Of a stretch of DNA of 64,000 bases, positions 31,501 through 42,165 are shown piece after piece. The stretch is from Takakia lepidozioides (taxonomy: Eukaryota; Streptophyta; Takakiopsida; Takakiales; Takakiaceae): the NCBI GenBank assembly GCA_030704615.1, contig CM060731.1:64400756-64464755 (forward strand), in the 5' to 3' direction. Made by a program: the position numbers and the translations under genes. Positions within the stretch are counted from its first letter, which is position 1, and each line of letters opens with the position of its first letter. Under the pieces are notes generated by a model. That model had not been told where the DNA came from, ran no database searches, and saw only the letters and a program-made list of their open reading frames with translations.

Positions 31501-34500
31501 TGGCACCTCCACCAGGGCAACTGATTTGGATGGAGGACCAAGAGAGGGGGTCCACAAGATCTCTTATGCCACTGGTGAGCATGTGAGAACACGATGTGAT
31601 GCTGGACAACTCAAAGAGGCTCTTCAAATTTTAAGCCAAGGAGGCATTGCTGCAGATTCAGAAACTTATGTCTATCTGTTGCATAAGTGCATCAAGATGA
31701 AAGGCCTGTTAGCGGGGAAGCAGGTGCATGCTCACATTATCCGAAGTGGATTCAAGCCAAACATGTTTCTATATAACACCCTTGTCGATATGTATGTCAA
31801 ATGTGGGAGCATCATAGATGCACACCAAGTGTTTGACAAAATGCCTGAACGAGGTTTGATCACATTTAATATAATGATAGCAGGCTTTAGCAAGCATGGG
31901 TGTGGTAAGAATGCCTTGGAGATATATGAGCAAATGATACGGGAAGGGGTGAGGCCCAACCAGATCACATTTGTCTGCATTTGCAAGGCGTGTGCGACCC
32001 TGGACGCCCTGGAAAAGGGGAAAGAGGTCCATGCTGACATCATGAAAACTGGAATTGTACCAAATATGATTCTGAACAATACCCTCATGAACATGTATTC
32101 CAAATGCGGGAGCATGGAGGATGCAAAGAGAGTGTTTGACAGTATGGCAGGACGAGATGTGGTCTCCTGGAGTGTGATGATTGCAGGATATGCCCAGCAT
32201 GGGTGTGGCAGGAATGCCTTGGAGACCTATGACCAAATGATGTGGGACGGGGTGAAACCGGATCGGGTCACATTTGTTTGCATTTGCAATGCATGTGCAG
32301 GCCTGGCAGCTCTGGAAAAGGGCAGGGAGGTCCATACTGACATCATGAAAGCTGGAATTGTTCCAGATGTCATTCTGAACAATACCCTTGTGGACATGTA
32401 TGCCAAATGCGGTAGCATCGAGGATGCAAAGGAAGTGTTTGACAATATGGCTGAACGAGATGTTGTGTCCTGGAATGCGATGATCGCAGGATATGCCCAG
32501 CATGGGTGTGGTAGGAATGCCTTGGAGACATACGAGCAAATGATGTGGGAAGGAGTGAAGCCAGACCAGGTCACGTTCATTTGCATTTGTAATGCATGTG
32601 CAGGCATAACAGACCTGGAAAAGGGCAAGGAGGTCCATATGGACATCATGAAAGCTGGAATTATACCAGGTGCCATTTTGAACAATACCCTTGTGGACAT
32701 GTATGCCAAATGCGGGAGCATGAAGGAGGCAAAGGAAGTGTTTGACAATATGGTTGAACGAGATGTGGTGTCGTGGAGCGCGATGATTGCAGGATTTACC
32801 CAGCATGGTTGTGGTAGGAACGCCTTGGAGACCTATGAGCAAATGATGTGGGAAAGGGTAAAGCCCAACCGCGTTACGTTTGTTTGCGTTTGCAATGCAT
32901 GTGCGAGCCTGGCAGCCCTGGAAAAGGGCAAAGAGGTCCATAGTGATATTATGAAAGCTGGAATTCTACCAGATGTCATTCTAAGCAATACCCTCATGGA
33001 CATGTATGCCAAATGCGGGAGCATGGAGGATGCAAAGGAAGTGTTTGACAATATGGCTGAACGAGATGTTGTTTCTTGGAGTGCGATGATTGCTGGATAT
33101 GCCCAGAATGGTTGTGGTAGGAACTCTCTGGAGACCTATGATAAAATGATGTGGGAAGGGGTGAAGCCCAACTGGGTCACGTTTGTTTGCGTTGGCAATG
33201 CTTGTGCTGGCCTGGCAGCCCTGGCAAAGGGCAAAGAGGTCCATACTGACATCATGAAAGCTGGAATTGTACCAGATATCATTCTGAACAATACACTCGT
33301 GGACATGTATGCCAAATGTGGAAGCATGGAGGATGCGAAGGAAGTGTTTGACAATATGGCTGAAAGAGATGTTGTGTCCTGGAATGCGATGATTGCAGGA
33401 TATTCCAAGCATAGCTGTGGTAGGAAGGCCTTGGAGACCTATGACCAAATGATTGGGGAAGGAGTGAAGCCAGATCGAGTCACGTTTGTTTGTGTTTGCA
33501 ATGCATGTGCAGGCCTGGCAGCCCTGGAAAAGGGCAAAGAGGTTCATACTGACATCATGACGGCTGGAATTGTACCAGATGTCATTCTGAATAATACCCT
33601 CGTGGACATGTATGCCAAATGTGGTAGCATGGAGGATGCAAAGGAAGTGTTTGACAATATGGCTGAACGAGATGTTGTGTCCTGGAGTGCGATGATCGCA
33701 GGATATGCCCAGCATCATTGTGGTAGGAATGCCTTGGAGACCTATGAGCAAATGACATGGGCAGGGGTGAAGCCAGACACGGTCACATTTGTCTCTGTTT
33801 GCAATGCATGTGCAGGCCTGGCAGCCCTGGAAAAGGGCAAAGAGGTCCATACTGACATCACAAAAGCTGCAATTGTACCAGATGCTATTCTGAACAATAC
33901 CCTCATGGACATGTATGCCAAATGTGGCAGCATGGTGGATGCAAAGGAAGTTTTTGACAATATGGCTGAACGAAATGTGGTGACCTGGAATGTGATGATT
34001 GCAGGATATGCCCAGCATGGTCGTCCGAGGGAGGCCCTGCAATTATTTCAAGGAATGCAAAAGGAAGGCTTGAAGCCAGACAATATCACCTTTATATGTG
34101 TTCTCTCTGCATGTAGCCATGTTGGCTTAGTGGATGAAGGCAAACACTACTTCAAATCCCTCAGTCAAGATCATGGCCTCACTCCTACAGTGGAGCATTT
34201 GGGCTGCATGGTGGACCTCCTTGGCCGTGCAGGGCAATTGGATGAGGCAGAGGACTTCATCAACAAAAGTCCTCCAATAAAATCGGATGTTGTGGCATGG
34301 AGAGCCTTGCTTGGTGCGTGTGGAATTCATGGCAATGTGGAGGTGGCAGAACGTGCTGCAAAGTCCATTCTCTGTTGGGATAGACAGGACACTGCAACTT
34401 ATGTGTTGCTATCAAACATCTATAGTGCAGCTGGCAGGTGGAATGATGCTGCAAAGGTGAGAAAAATGATGAAGGTCAGAGGTGTCAGAAAGCAGCCAGG

Positions 34501-34903
34501 TCGCTGCTGGATCGAGGTCGGCAACAGGGTGCACACTTTTGTTGTGGGTGACAAATTGCATCCAAAAATTAAGGAAATCCATGCTGAGCTGAGAAGGTTA
34601 TCCGTGCAGATGAAGGAGGCAGGGTATGTGCCTGACACGCGCTTTGTATTGCATGATTTGAAGGAGGAGCAAAAAGAATTTTCTCTTTGCTACCACAGTG
34701 AGAAGCTGGCTATTGCTTTTGGGCTGATCAGCAGCTCCCCTGGGATGCCTCTCCGTCTCATCAAGAATCTTCGGGTGTGTGGTGACTGCCACAGTGCCAC
34801 CAAGTTCATCTCAAAGATTGTTGGCCGAGCAATCATTGTACGGGATGCGAACCGGTTTCACCACTTTGAAGATGGGGTTTGTTCTTGTGGGGAGTACTGG
34901 TGA
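31340..34903 (+). CDS. PLS-class PPR protein with E and DYW domains (organelle RNA editing factor)
   Basis: Intronless frame of 1187 codons. After about 95 residues without PPR similarity come eight consecutive PLS triplets of about 101 residues, marked by eight NTLVDMY/NTLMDMY segments, with copies 2-8 nearly identical. The C-terminus has the E/E+ region (KQPGRCWIEV PG box) and a DYW cytidine deaminase: HSE at 1119-1121, CGDC at 1147-1150, ending CSCGEYW instead of DYW. Such proteins bind a specific organelle transcript, one base per motif, and deaminate C to U. Zinc ligands and the catalytic Glu are present, so the enzyme looks active. The ATG at 31340 lies in repeat-derived sequence (30960-31500) and the next in-frame ATG is about residue 115, so the true start and targeting peptide are uncertain. 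Confidence 0.9.
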   Translation: MHYHCQGRDGLSVQIHPRGLDFKHRSTNKALCIDSYNKPAWVGGQLEAAALIKSGTSTRATDLDGGPREGVHKISYATGEHVRTRCDAGQLKEALQILSQGGIAADSETYVYLLHKCIKMKGLLAGKQVHAHIIRSGFKPNMFLYNTLVDMYVKCGSIIDAHQVFDKMPERGLITFNIMIAGFSKHGCGKNALEIYEQMIREGVRPNQITFVCICKACATLDALEKGKEVHADIMKTGIVPNMILNNTLMNMYSKCGSMEDAKRVFDSMAGRDVVSWSVMIAGYAQHGCGRNALETYDQMMWDGVKPDRVTFVCICNACAGLAALEKGREVHTDIMKAGIVPDVILNNTLVDMYAKCGSIEDAKEVFDNMAERDVVSWNAMIAGYAQHGCGRNALETYEQMMWEGVKPDQVTFICICNACAGITDLEKGKEVHMDIMKAGIIPGAILNNTLVDMYAKCGSMKEAKEVFDNMVERDVVSWSAMIAGFTQHGCGRNALETYEQMMWERVKPNRVTFVCVCNACASLAALEKGKEVHSDIMKAGILPDVILSNTLMDMYAKCGSMEDAKEVFDNMAERDVVSWSAMIAGYAQNGCGRNSLETYDKMMWEGVKPNWVTFVCVGNACAGLAALAKGKEVHTDIMKAGIVPDIILNNTLVDMYAKCGSMEDAKEVFDNMAERDVVSWNAMIAGYSKHSCGRKALETYDQMIGEGVKPDRVTFVCVCNACAGLAALEKGKEVHTDIMTAGIVPDVILNNTLVDMYAKCGSMEDAKEVFDNMAERDVVSWSAMIAGYAQHHCGRNALETYEQMTWAGVKPDTVTFVSVCNACAGLAALEKGKEVHTDITKAAIVPDAILNNTLMDMYAKCGSMVDAKEVFDNMAERNVVTWNVMIAGYAQHGRPREALQLFQGMQKEGLKPDNITFICVLSACSHVGLVDEGKHYFKSLSQDHGLTPTVEHLGCMVDLLGRAGQLDEAEDFINKSPPIKSDVVAWRALLGACGIHGNVEVAERAAKSILCWDRQDTATYVLLSNIYSAAGRWNDAAKVRKMMKVRGVRKQPGRCWIEVGNRVHTFVVGDKLHPKIKEIHAELRRLSVQMKEAGYVPDTRFVLHDLKEEQKEFSLCYHSEKLAIAFGLISSSPGMPLRLIKNLRVCGDCHSATKFISKIVGRAIIVRDANRFHHFEDGVCSCGEYW

Positions 34904-36893
34904 AACGATGTTTTTTCTTGTAGGGTGTGTGCCTCTTGCTTCAGTCATTAAAATTATGCTGCTTCCTGGTTCAGTGACTGTTCTCTGGGGGTATTGGCTT
35001 TGAATCCAAGAGCCTGATTGTGGGGCCTACCCACCAGCCAGAATCGCAACTTGGTCTCGCATAACCATTGGCAATCTTATTACAGCCATTAACTGTGTGA
35101 CAGGTGCTGTCATTGGACTGGACAAGAGTGCCTCAGAGGGAGAGAGTTCAGTGTTGTCATGTCCATACAAGATATCACTCATTCACACAAAATCAGTCAA
35201 GAATTTTGTTGACATCATAAACAGGCCTATCATACATTAGTCTCTATTTTATTTTCAGCTAACCTCTTGTCTGGGTGGGAAGTAGATCTTTCTCAAACTC
35301 CAGCCATATTCTCTACCCATATTGTAACATACTTGTCTACCACTTTGGCCCATACAATTCACTCCTCTGGAGCTTTCTTTGACAATGCACATCTCCCATG
35401 CTGCTTGTGTTCTCTCCTTTCACCTCTTATCGCCCTCAATGGGAAAGCACCTGGACTTCACTTAACTGGGTTTGACCCAACCAAAGTTGTCGGGCACGCA
35501 TATTCTCCACACCTTTGAATATGTTGCCAAGTCAGTGTAGCCCAGGTCGTAGGGCACCACTATGGGCCGACTTCATAGCCCACATCCTCATATGAGCAAA
35601 CTCATATGAGCAAACTGGAACCTGGAGAGTCAAAATCCTTAACTTGGCACTAGTGGACAAAGCCCCCTTCCAAACTTTTTCTTCAATTTTAAAGAGAAGG
35701 ACGGAGTGTAATATATATATATATGATGCCACCCGAAGCTAGCGTAAATAAGAGCCTCTTCCCCATGCAGGCACTTCCCCTTCCCCTTTCCCCTTTCGGG
35801 GATGGGCTCTATCCAACTGTAACATGTCACACCGTGGCTAGCTGGCCACTTTCAATCTTACATTTATTAAAGGTGTGAAGGCCCATTCTCTCCTCATCTA
35901 GAATTCTCCTTATTCATCTGTTCTGCGATACTCATTCATTTGTATAATTTTTTAGCTTAGTGTACCGTTAAACCGTTACACTCATGGTTAGTTTAGGGGT
36001 TAGTTAGCTAGATGGCAACATCTGCGGCATTATCTAATCTATGGCTCAAAAACGGCGTCGCGTGGCTGGCCTATAGCTCCTCGCCACACGGCAGGCAGCA
36101 GAAGCCTAGGGTTTTAGTATGAGTCGGCGGCCTGACATGAGGTTAGACAGCTGGTGTACTCTGGTGTTATGTGTGATCGTGATCGTGCTATAGATGAGAG
36201 CTTTGGTGTCAGGCATCCCGCGTTGATCCTCCTCTTGCGCATTGTTTCTCTTTTCTTGCTTGCCCCTTCGTGTGAAATCAGACTCTTGAGAGGAAAAGAG
36301 CATATCCTTTGAGTCAGTTTTGTGGTGGAGTCTCGACGGGTATTTTTTTCTAGGTTGCAAGGTTGCTTGTTAGGAGAAGGTCACCTGTTTAGGGCTGTTT
36401 AGGTTGGTTGTTTATATGACGTGTTCATGCTTGGTAACCTAGTTATGTTTCTGATGGATTGTGTTGGCTCAATTGAAGGATGATGTGAAGAAGACTACAG
36501 TTTCTAAAGTTCAGGAAGAGAAAGAAGTAGGATCCATGTGAAACTCTCGGATCAAAATCTTTTTCCCATGATTGGAATCTGTTTTTCCACTCCATTTCAT
36601 TCAGTTGTCTTATGTTCATATGCTTTTATATATGTGGCTGTGACTTATATCTTGGTTAGAAACTCGTATGTGTACATTGACAAATTGTATGTGTACGTTG
36701 AGATTGTGTAGGCTGAGGAAGGTGAGGGTATGAACGAGGTGGTGGTGAATAAAGGGGGAGATGGGCTTGCATCAACGTCAGATTCACATGCGAGGCTTTT
36801 TGGAGGGAGACTTACCAGAATTGGAATACTTATAGACATTTTCAACCGAAGATACTTGTTGCAGGAGATGTTTTGGAGAGCATGCAGTTTTGA
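34904..36893. other. Intergenic DNA, no gene recognised
   Basis: This is the 3' flank of the PPR gene followed by AT-rich DNA. A short (TA)n run lies at about 35711-35724. No motif-bearing frame was found. Confidence 0.6.
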
Positions 36894-37481
36894 TTGACAT
36901 TCTTCTTACATAGTAAAGAGGAGTCCGAGCAGGTGACAGTTAATTGGCCCCCATTTGACCATGGTCTTCGACAGGTATCATACTCCAAGTTAATTTGGCA
37001 TCACTTTCGTAAAGAGAAAGAGAAGAGTTGGAGAGAGGATGCGTATGAGAAGGATTGGGTTGAGTTTTGCTTGTGGTACTCAGAGGCAAGGTACATTCGT
37101 GATCTACAATTGAAGGGTTTTACATTGGGTGGAGTTGATGAAAGCATGTTGGCGTTGGGTATTCGGAAGGAGATGGTGCAATACGTGACTGTCTTGAAGC
37201 AAGACATAAATGTATCCGCTTACATCTTCTCAACAGCTATTCAGCAAAGGACAAGTGACGGCAATGGTGAGAGATCACGACCTAAGGTGCGGACATTATT
37301 GGACTCGGCAGTGTTTGACTTGTCTGCTGGTATGAAAGAAAACCTACTTCGGATGATACAGGACCTAACAGTTTTAACCTCCAGAAGTATTCCAGGATTT
37401 GAAACTTCGTTTCAAAATGCAATTGCATTTTTTGAAACATGTCCTCGAAAACCATCCAGCTCAGGATTAGGAAATGTCTGA
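36894..37481 (+). CDS. Unrecognised ORF, 195 codons
   Basis: I do not recognise this protein. The frame is Lys/Glu-rich and looks coding in composition: VNWPPFDHG, a basic-acidic helix (FRKEKEKSWREDAYEKDW), RYIRDLQLKGFTLGG, and an amphipathic helical C-terminal half ending at a stop at 37481. It is not clearly a complete gene, because the listed start is close to an in-frame stop and an upstream exon is possible. It lies 5' of the CPSF160 fragment and CACTA exons on the CACTA strand, so it may be an accessory or captured frame of the transposon. Confidence 0.35.
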   Translation: MTFFLHSKEESEQVTVNWPPFDHGLRQVSYSKLIWHHFRKEKEKSWREDAYEKDWVEFCLWYSEARYIRDLQLKGFTLGGVDESMLALGIRKEMVQYVTVLKQDINVSAYIFSTAIQQRTSDGNGERSRPKVRTLLDSAVFDLSAGMKENLLRMIQDLTVLTSRSIPGFETSFQNAIAFFETCPRKPSSSGLGNV

Positions 37482-38027
37482 TGTTGTGTCTCAGCATAAT
37501 CCTCCTCCCCCATAGTTTCCAATGAGTGGTGAATCAATTGAAATAAAGTAAGTTACTTCTTATTGTTTTGTACTTCTTCTCTTCAATTGATTATGATGAA
37601 TGAGACCTAATAGGCATGTGTCTCTATTTCATTACCCGTTCCTTTTCTCCACAACTTGGCACTTGCAAGACGTATGAATGCCTATTTGATCAAGTTATTT
37701 GTTAACTGTTGTTCTTGTATGTGGCAGTTCCAGAGTCAGGAGGACATTGAAGTGAGGAGGGAGTTCATTTTGTCTTGTCCACACTTGTAACAAGTAGTTT
37801 GTTACAAACTCCGTGCCTTTAGTTAGCCCTAACGAAATCCACACTTTGGTAGGCAGAGATTATTGTCTCTTCATCTGTCTGTCTCTAGAACCATCTCTTG
37901 CTACTTGTTCATTCATTATCTGTCTCCAAACTTTAAAGCTCATATAACCATTGTTGAAACTGCCTCACAAATGGCTTCATCCTACTATTTCAATTGGAAG
38001 GTTCACACCTGCTAAGTGAGATACAAC

Positions 38028-38583
38028 TTTCTTTGCAACGTGTGCAATCTTCGGAATGTCAGTTCATCCACTGGTGCCAAGTAGTCGATGGCCCCATCGA
38101 GGGTGCCAAAGAGAACGACATATCTATTTGATCGAGCACTGCCAGGAAGCATCTGTAGACGGTGAAACTTGTTGACATGAGCACCCAGATGGAACTCGGC
38201 TCTTGACAGTAACTTCTGACCCTTCCAGCTCTCCATACTTTTGGGAGCATATGAGAAGATCTGTTTGATTTTCATCAATTCAAGGCATATTAGTACTCAA
38301 CGAATTTGGGAGCATCCATATTATTATCAGCATAAGGGTAAAATAGCTTAGGCCCTTTACAAATACATTAAGGCTCTGAGTGTACACCGATGGTAAGATG
38401 CATCGGGACTGAGTCTCAAGCCATAAACTGCGATATTAGTAAATAGGTGCAAGGTCTATAGAAATGTAGACTCACGAAATAGATGAAAAACATTCCTGCA
38501 TGTTCTTCCGGCTAGCCGACACTAGAAGACTGAGTGTGCTTCCATCGAGCAGAAACTTTGTTACATTGAAAGCTAACTTTTGA
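38028..38583 (-). pseudogene. Two-exon fragment of CPSF160 (cleavage and polyadenylation factor subunit 1)
   Basis: Two adjacent minus-strand segments match the C-terminal part of plant CPSF160: about 38583-38496 (TKFLLDGSTLSLLVS, RKNMQ) and 38260-38028 (IFSYAPKSMESWKGQKLLSR, AEFHLGAHV, FGTLDGAIDYLAPVDELTFR). They are separated by an intron-like gap with a proper AG acceptor at the second segment. The donor after the first reads GAATGT where GTATGT would be expected. The rest of this roughly 1,400-residue protein is absent. It is therefore a genomic (unspliced) gene fragment, most simply a piece captured by the neighbouring transposon. Confidence 0.8.
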
Positions 38584-38966
38584 CTATTAGGAGTTTGATT
38601 ATTCGATAACGATCTTGGTCTCTGTGAAATTATCAAGAAGTATTTGATAATTAAATGGTTGTTCATCATGTTTTTGTCTGTATAGATCCACAACAAAACG
38701 ATATGGATTATGGTGTGTACAACCTATGGACCAGATTCAAAGATTCAGAGATCATTACAGTTCTACAGACATAGACCTAAGCATTTCTATGCTCGTGGTG
38801 TGAATTTTGTTCAGTGTCAAGGTGAAGCAAATGTCATTCATGGACACTCAGAAACGATACTTATAGTATACTATAGATATAGAAATAGCACATTGGCAGC
38901 TGGTGCAAAACTAGAGACAATGCACTGTGCGTAGCATGCAAAGAGGGAAGGGGTGACGTTCAAAGC

Positions 38967-39180
38967 ATGTACAGTGCAGGTGGTGAACGGATGCGTAGGC
39001 GTAGAATAGATGACCGTCTATGGCGAATGGAAGAAGCTTATGCCACAAGGAATGGGCATACAAAAATGCTATGCAACTGCGATGAGTGTCATGGAAGAAA
39101 AGTACTCTTGTTGGAAATAGTGAGGAATCATTACATGATACACGGGAGGGATCCTCTTCTCCAACGCTGTTCTCTTCCGG
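38967..39180 (+). pseudogene. CACTA transposase N-terminal exon
   Basis: The frame carries CNCDECHGRKVLLLEIVRNH and HGRDPLLQRC, matching the conserved Cys-rich motif (C-x-C-x2-C-H) and following helix found at the N-terminus of plant CACTA tnp2 proteins. It ends at a good donor (CTTCCG|GTAAGA near 39180). The next exon begins near 39541 after the intron. Confidence 0.7.
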
Positions 39181-39284
39181 TAAGATCGTCACTTTCCCTT
39201 CAGCACTTTAGTTTGAATTTTGAATGCAACGATCCTCTTCTCCACATGTCGACATTTCATTGGGTGATTGTAGTCAAGAAGTCA

Positions 39285-39505
39285 TAAGATACAGACGTGA
39301 GTATGACTACGTCACTTCCGTTATCACTTTAATTAATGCACATGTCGTGTTTTCATTGGTCATGTGTAGTCATGTAGTCATATATGACTAAGTAAGTGAC
39401 TGCAACTAGGACTTCAATGGTTACAAATGTCGTGTTTTGATTGGGTGTATATTCATAAGATACATACGTAAATATGACTGTATCACTGCAACGTCACCGT
39501 GCCTC
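39285..39505. repeat. GTAGTCAT/ATGACTA motif array within a CACTA intron
   Basis: Words such as TAGTCAT, AGTCATAAGATAC, ATATGACTA and GTCGTGTTTTCATTGG recur several times in both orientations. Very similar words (GTAGTCAT, GAGTCATAAGAT) make up the subterminal region at 45395-45690. In CACTA elements such subterminal repeats bind the TnpA-like protein; their presence in an internal intron is unusual. Confidence 0.5.
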
Positions 39506-39525
39506 CTATGTCATAGTATGAACAA

Positions 39526-41037
39526 GTGTCACATCGTTGTTGGTCCACTCACAAGATGACTATTGAGATGCAGGGATGTGAATATTCAGATGATGAAGAC
39601 GAAGGCCCTGCGGCACAGCGGGAGCCCAATGTCACAGAGAACGCAGATGAGAGTGGTGGATTGGAGGTAGAAATGCAGCGTGCATTGCAGGAAGCGTTTT
39701 TCTTTGCAGATGCAAACAGAGAGGACCCCATTCATGGTGGAACCGATCACACATTTGCCGATCATGACGATGATCTCGACGATTCCGGAGACAATGAATT
39801 TGATGAGAATGCTCACCTGCACGTTGATCCCGAGTATGATAAACTCTTCCGAGCGTCGCAATGTCCACTTTTTGAAGGGTGCTCCATCAGCCGGCTGCAA
39901 GCAACTTTGACGTTGCTGAACGTATGCACTACCCACAAGTGCACCAATGCATTTGTGGATGAGCTTCTGGGATTGTTGCGTAAGAGTTTTTTGCCTAAAG
40001 AGAATTCATTGCCAAAAACTCACTATGAAGCAAAAACCATGATTGCCAAGATGGGATTGTAGTACACGATGATTCATGCCTGTGAGCGTGGTTGTGTACT
40101 CTTCCGTGGGGAGTATGAGAACGTAGACATTTGCCCAGTGTGCCGCAGTTCCCGTTACATTCCAGGTCGTGGAAGTGTGCCCAAGAAAGTATTGCGACAC
40201 TTCCCTGTCATTCCAAGGTTGAAACGTATGTACCGATGTAAATCGATCACTAACCTCATGACATGGCACGACAGACATAAGAGCCAGGATGGGTTGGTTC
40301 GACATCCAGCTGATAGCAAAGCATGGAGACACATTGACACCACATTTGCGGATTTTGCTGCAGAGCCACGATCTATGCGATTTGGATTGGCCTTAGACGG
40401 TGTAAATCCCTACGGAGCTCAATCCACAAGTTGGAGCACATGGCCCGTTCTCTTGGTCAATTACAATCTGCCTCCGTGGTTAATGACCAAAAAGTTCTTT
40501 GCCATGTTAGCGCTACTGATTCCTAGTAAGGAGTCTGTTACCTCGGACAAGGTAGATGTTTACCTGATGCCCCTAGTGGAAGAGCTATTGGAACTATGGA
40601 GAGGGATTGCAGATCGTGATGTTTCCCGTCCTCGTGGTCAACGCGAATTCACACTGAGGGCAGTGTTGATGTGGTCAATCCATGACTACCCTGCATATGG
40701 CTTGCTCTCAGGTCAAGTGATGAAAGGTTATGCTGGTTGTCCAGCTTGTGGACCCGGGGTGACTTCACAGCAGTTACACACATGTGGAAAAATTGTTTTC
40801 CTAGGCCACTGAAGATTTTTGGCCCGCAATCATCCATATAGAAGGTCAAGAATGTTCAATGGCGCTACTGAGCATGGAACTCCTCCAAAAACGCAGACTG
40901 GAACACAAATCAAGGACCTTGCAACAGCTCGCACTGCATGGGTGGAAAACGGAGGGACGCCAGATAGCAGGACAGACCCAGCAAAAACTCATGGAGTTAA
41001 GCGATTGCCAATTTTATATGTCTTACCTTATTGGGAG
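39526..41037 (+). pseudogene. CACTA tnp2 transposase
   Basis: The frame shows the acidic linker, then tnp2 landmarks LPKTHYEAKTMIAKMGL, HACERGCVLF, CPVCRSSRY, the LTWHD-like LMTWHDRH, and RFGLALDGVNPYG with ARTAW further on. It ends at a donor after LPYWE (41037), which splices in phase 0 to the DUF4218 exon (intron 41038-41138). Two in-frame stops interrupt it: TAG at 40060-40062 within MGL-Y, and TGA at 40810-40812 in a place where relatives have Arg (CGA to TGA). The transposase cannot be made in full from this copy. Confidence 0.85.
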
Positions 41038-41138
41038 GTAATTCCTTCATGGCCTTTAAATTGGCTGTGTACATTTTTGCGTTTTCTGTTTAAATTGTGA
41101 TGAGTAAATGCTCAATTGCTTATGTGTTCATTTTGTAG

Positions 41139-42034
41139 GGTCTCCTCATCCGCCACACGTTTGATGCAATGCATTGCGAGAAGAACATGGCTGAAAATAT
41201 TATTAAAACTATCTTTGGTGAGAAAGACACATTGAAAGTTCGCCGTGATTTGGAGCTACTTGGGATGCGCCCGGAATTGTGGCTACAACGTGATCCTGAC
41301 AGAGCAGATACGTTAATTATGCCTCCTGCCCCTTATGTCCTCACTGAGGCTGAGTTACAAGTCTTTCTGGAGATTGTGCAGAACTTGAAAGTGCCAACAG
41401 GCTACGCATCAGCTTTCAAAAAGCATGTGGTGAAGAAGAAGTTGTCAGGCATGAAATCACATGACTATCATGTGCTCATGCAGCAAATTATACCGCTTGC
41501 TATCCGTGGGCTCATGCCAAGTGGTCCTCGAAGGGCCATTTTGCGAGTATGTCGTGTATTTAAGAAGTTGTGTGCAAAAGTGGTGAATCCTGTAGAGTAT
41601 GAGGAATTGAGAACTGAAGCAGTTCTCACTCTGTGTCTTATAGAGAAGGAGTTCCCACCATCATTTTTTGATGTGATGACACATCTGGTTGTTCACCTAG
41701 TGGATGAGTTGTACTTATGCGGGCCCGTAGCATCTCGTTGGATGTACCCCATGGAGCGGGCAATGAAAGATATGAAGGGCTACATAAGAAACATGGCAAG
41801 GCCCGAGGGGAGCATGGTAGAAGGATACCAATTTGAAGAAGCATTTGGTTTTTGCACAGAGTATATGGCAGGATTTGATGGAAGTGTACGAAGGGTGTGG
41901 GATGCAGATGAGGCAGAATCTGTGGAACGTGAAGTTGTGGAAGGAAGTTCTAAAGCCCGAAAATTGAATGACCTGTGTGATATTGTACATGAGTACATCA
42001 TTCAGAACCATCCTCGTCTATCAGTCATGTTGGG
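41139..42034 (+). pseudogene. CACTA transposase, DUF4218 exon
   Basis: The exon starts after TTTGTAG with LLIRHTFDAMHCEKNMAENI, the typical continuation of tnp2, and contains the DUF4218 block (FFDVMTHLVVHLVDELYLCG, VASRWMYPMERAMK, YIRNMARPEGSM). It ends at TTGGG|GTAAGA and continues in phase at 42166. This exon has no stop or frameshift and is the best-preserved part of the transposon. Confidence 0.88.
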
Positions 42035-42165
42035 GTAAGAAATCTACTTCATTGACATTCAGATTTCCAAGTTTTAGTCATTTATCATTAGTTGGCATAT
42101 GACGTCTTTTCAAATCTCCCACGCCACCTCTGTCAATTTCCTGGTTGACCCTCGGATTGTGACAG

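Noticed and set aside
31769-34042. Long minus-strand open frames (390 and 353 codons) opposite the PPR gene
   Set aside because: They are shadows of the near-identical 303-bp PPR triplets; a repeated unit with no stop in the antisense frame gives long false frames.
35711-35724. (TA)n run as a regulatory element
   Set aside because: Short simple repeat in intergenic DNA with nothing nearby to support a function.
40060-40062. TAG in tnp2 as a programmed readthrough site
   Set aside because: It is followed by TAC ACG, not a leaky context, and a second stop and a frameshift follow in the same transposase, so decay is the simpler reading.
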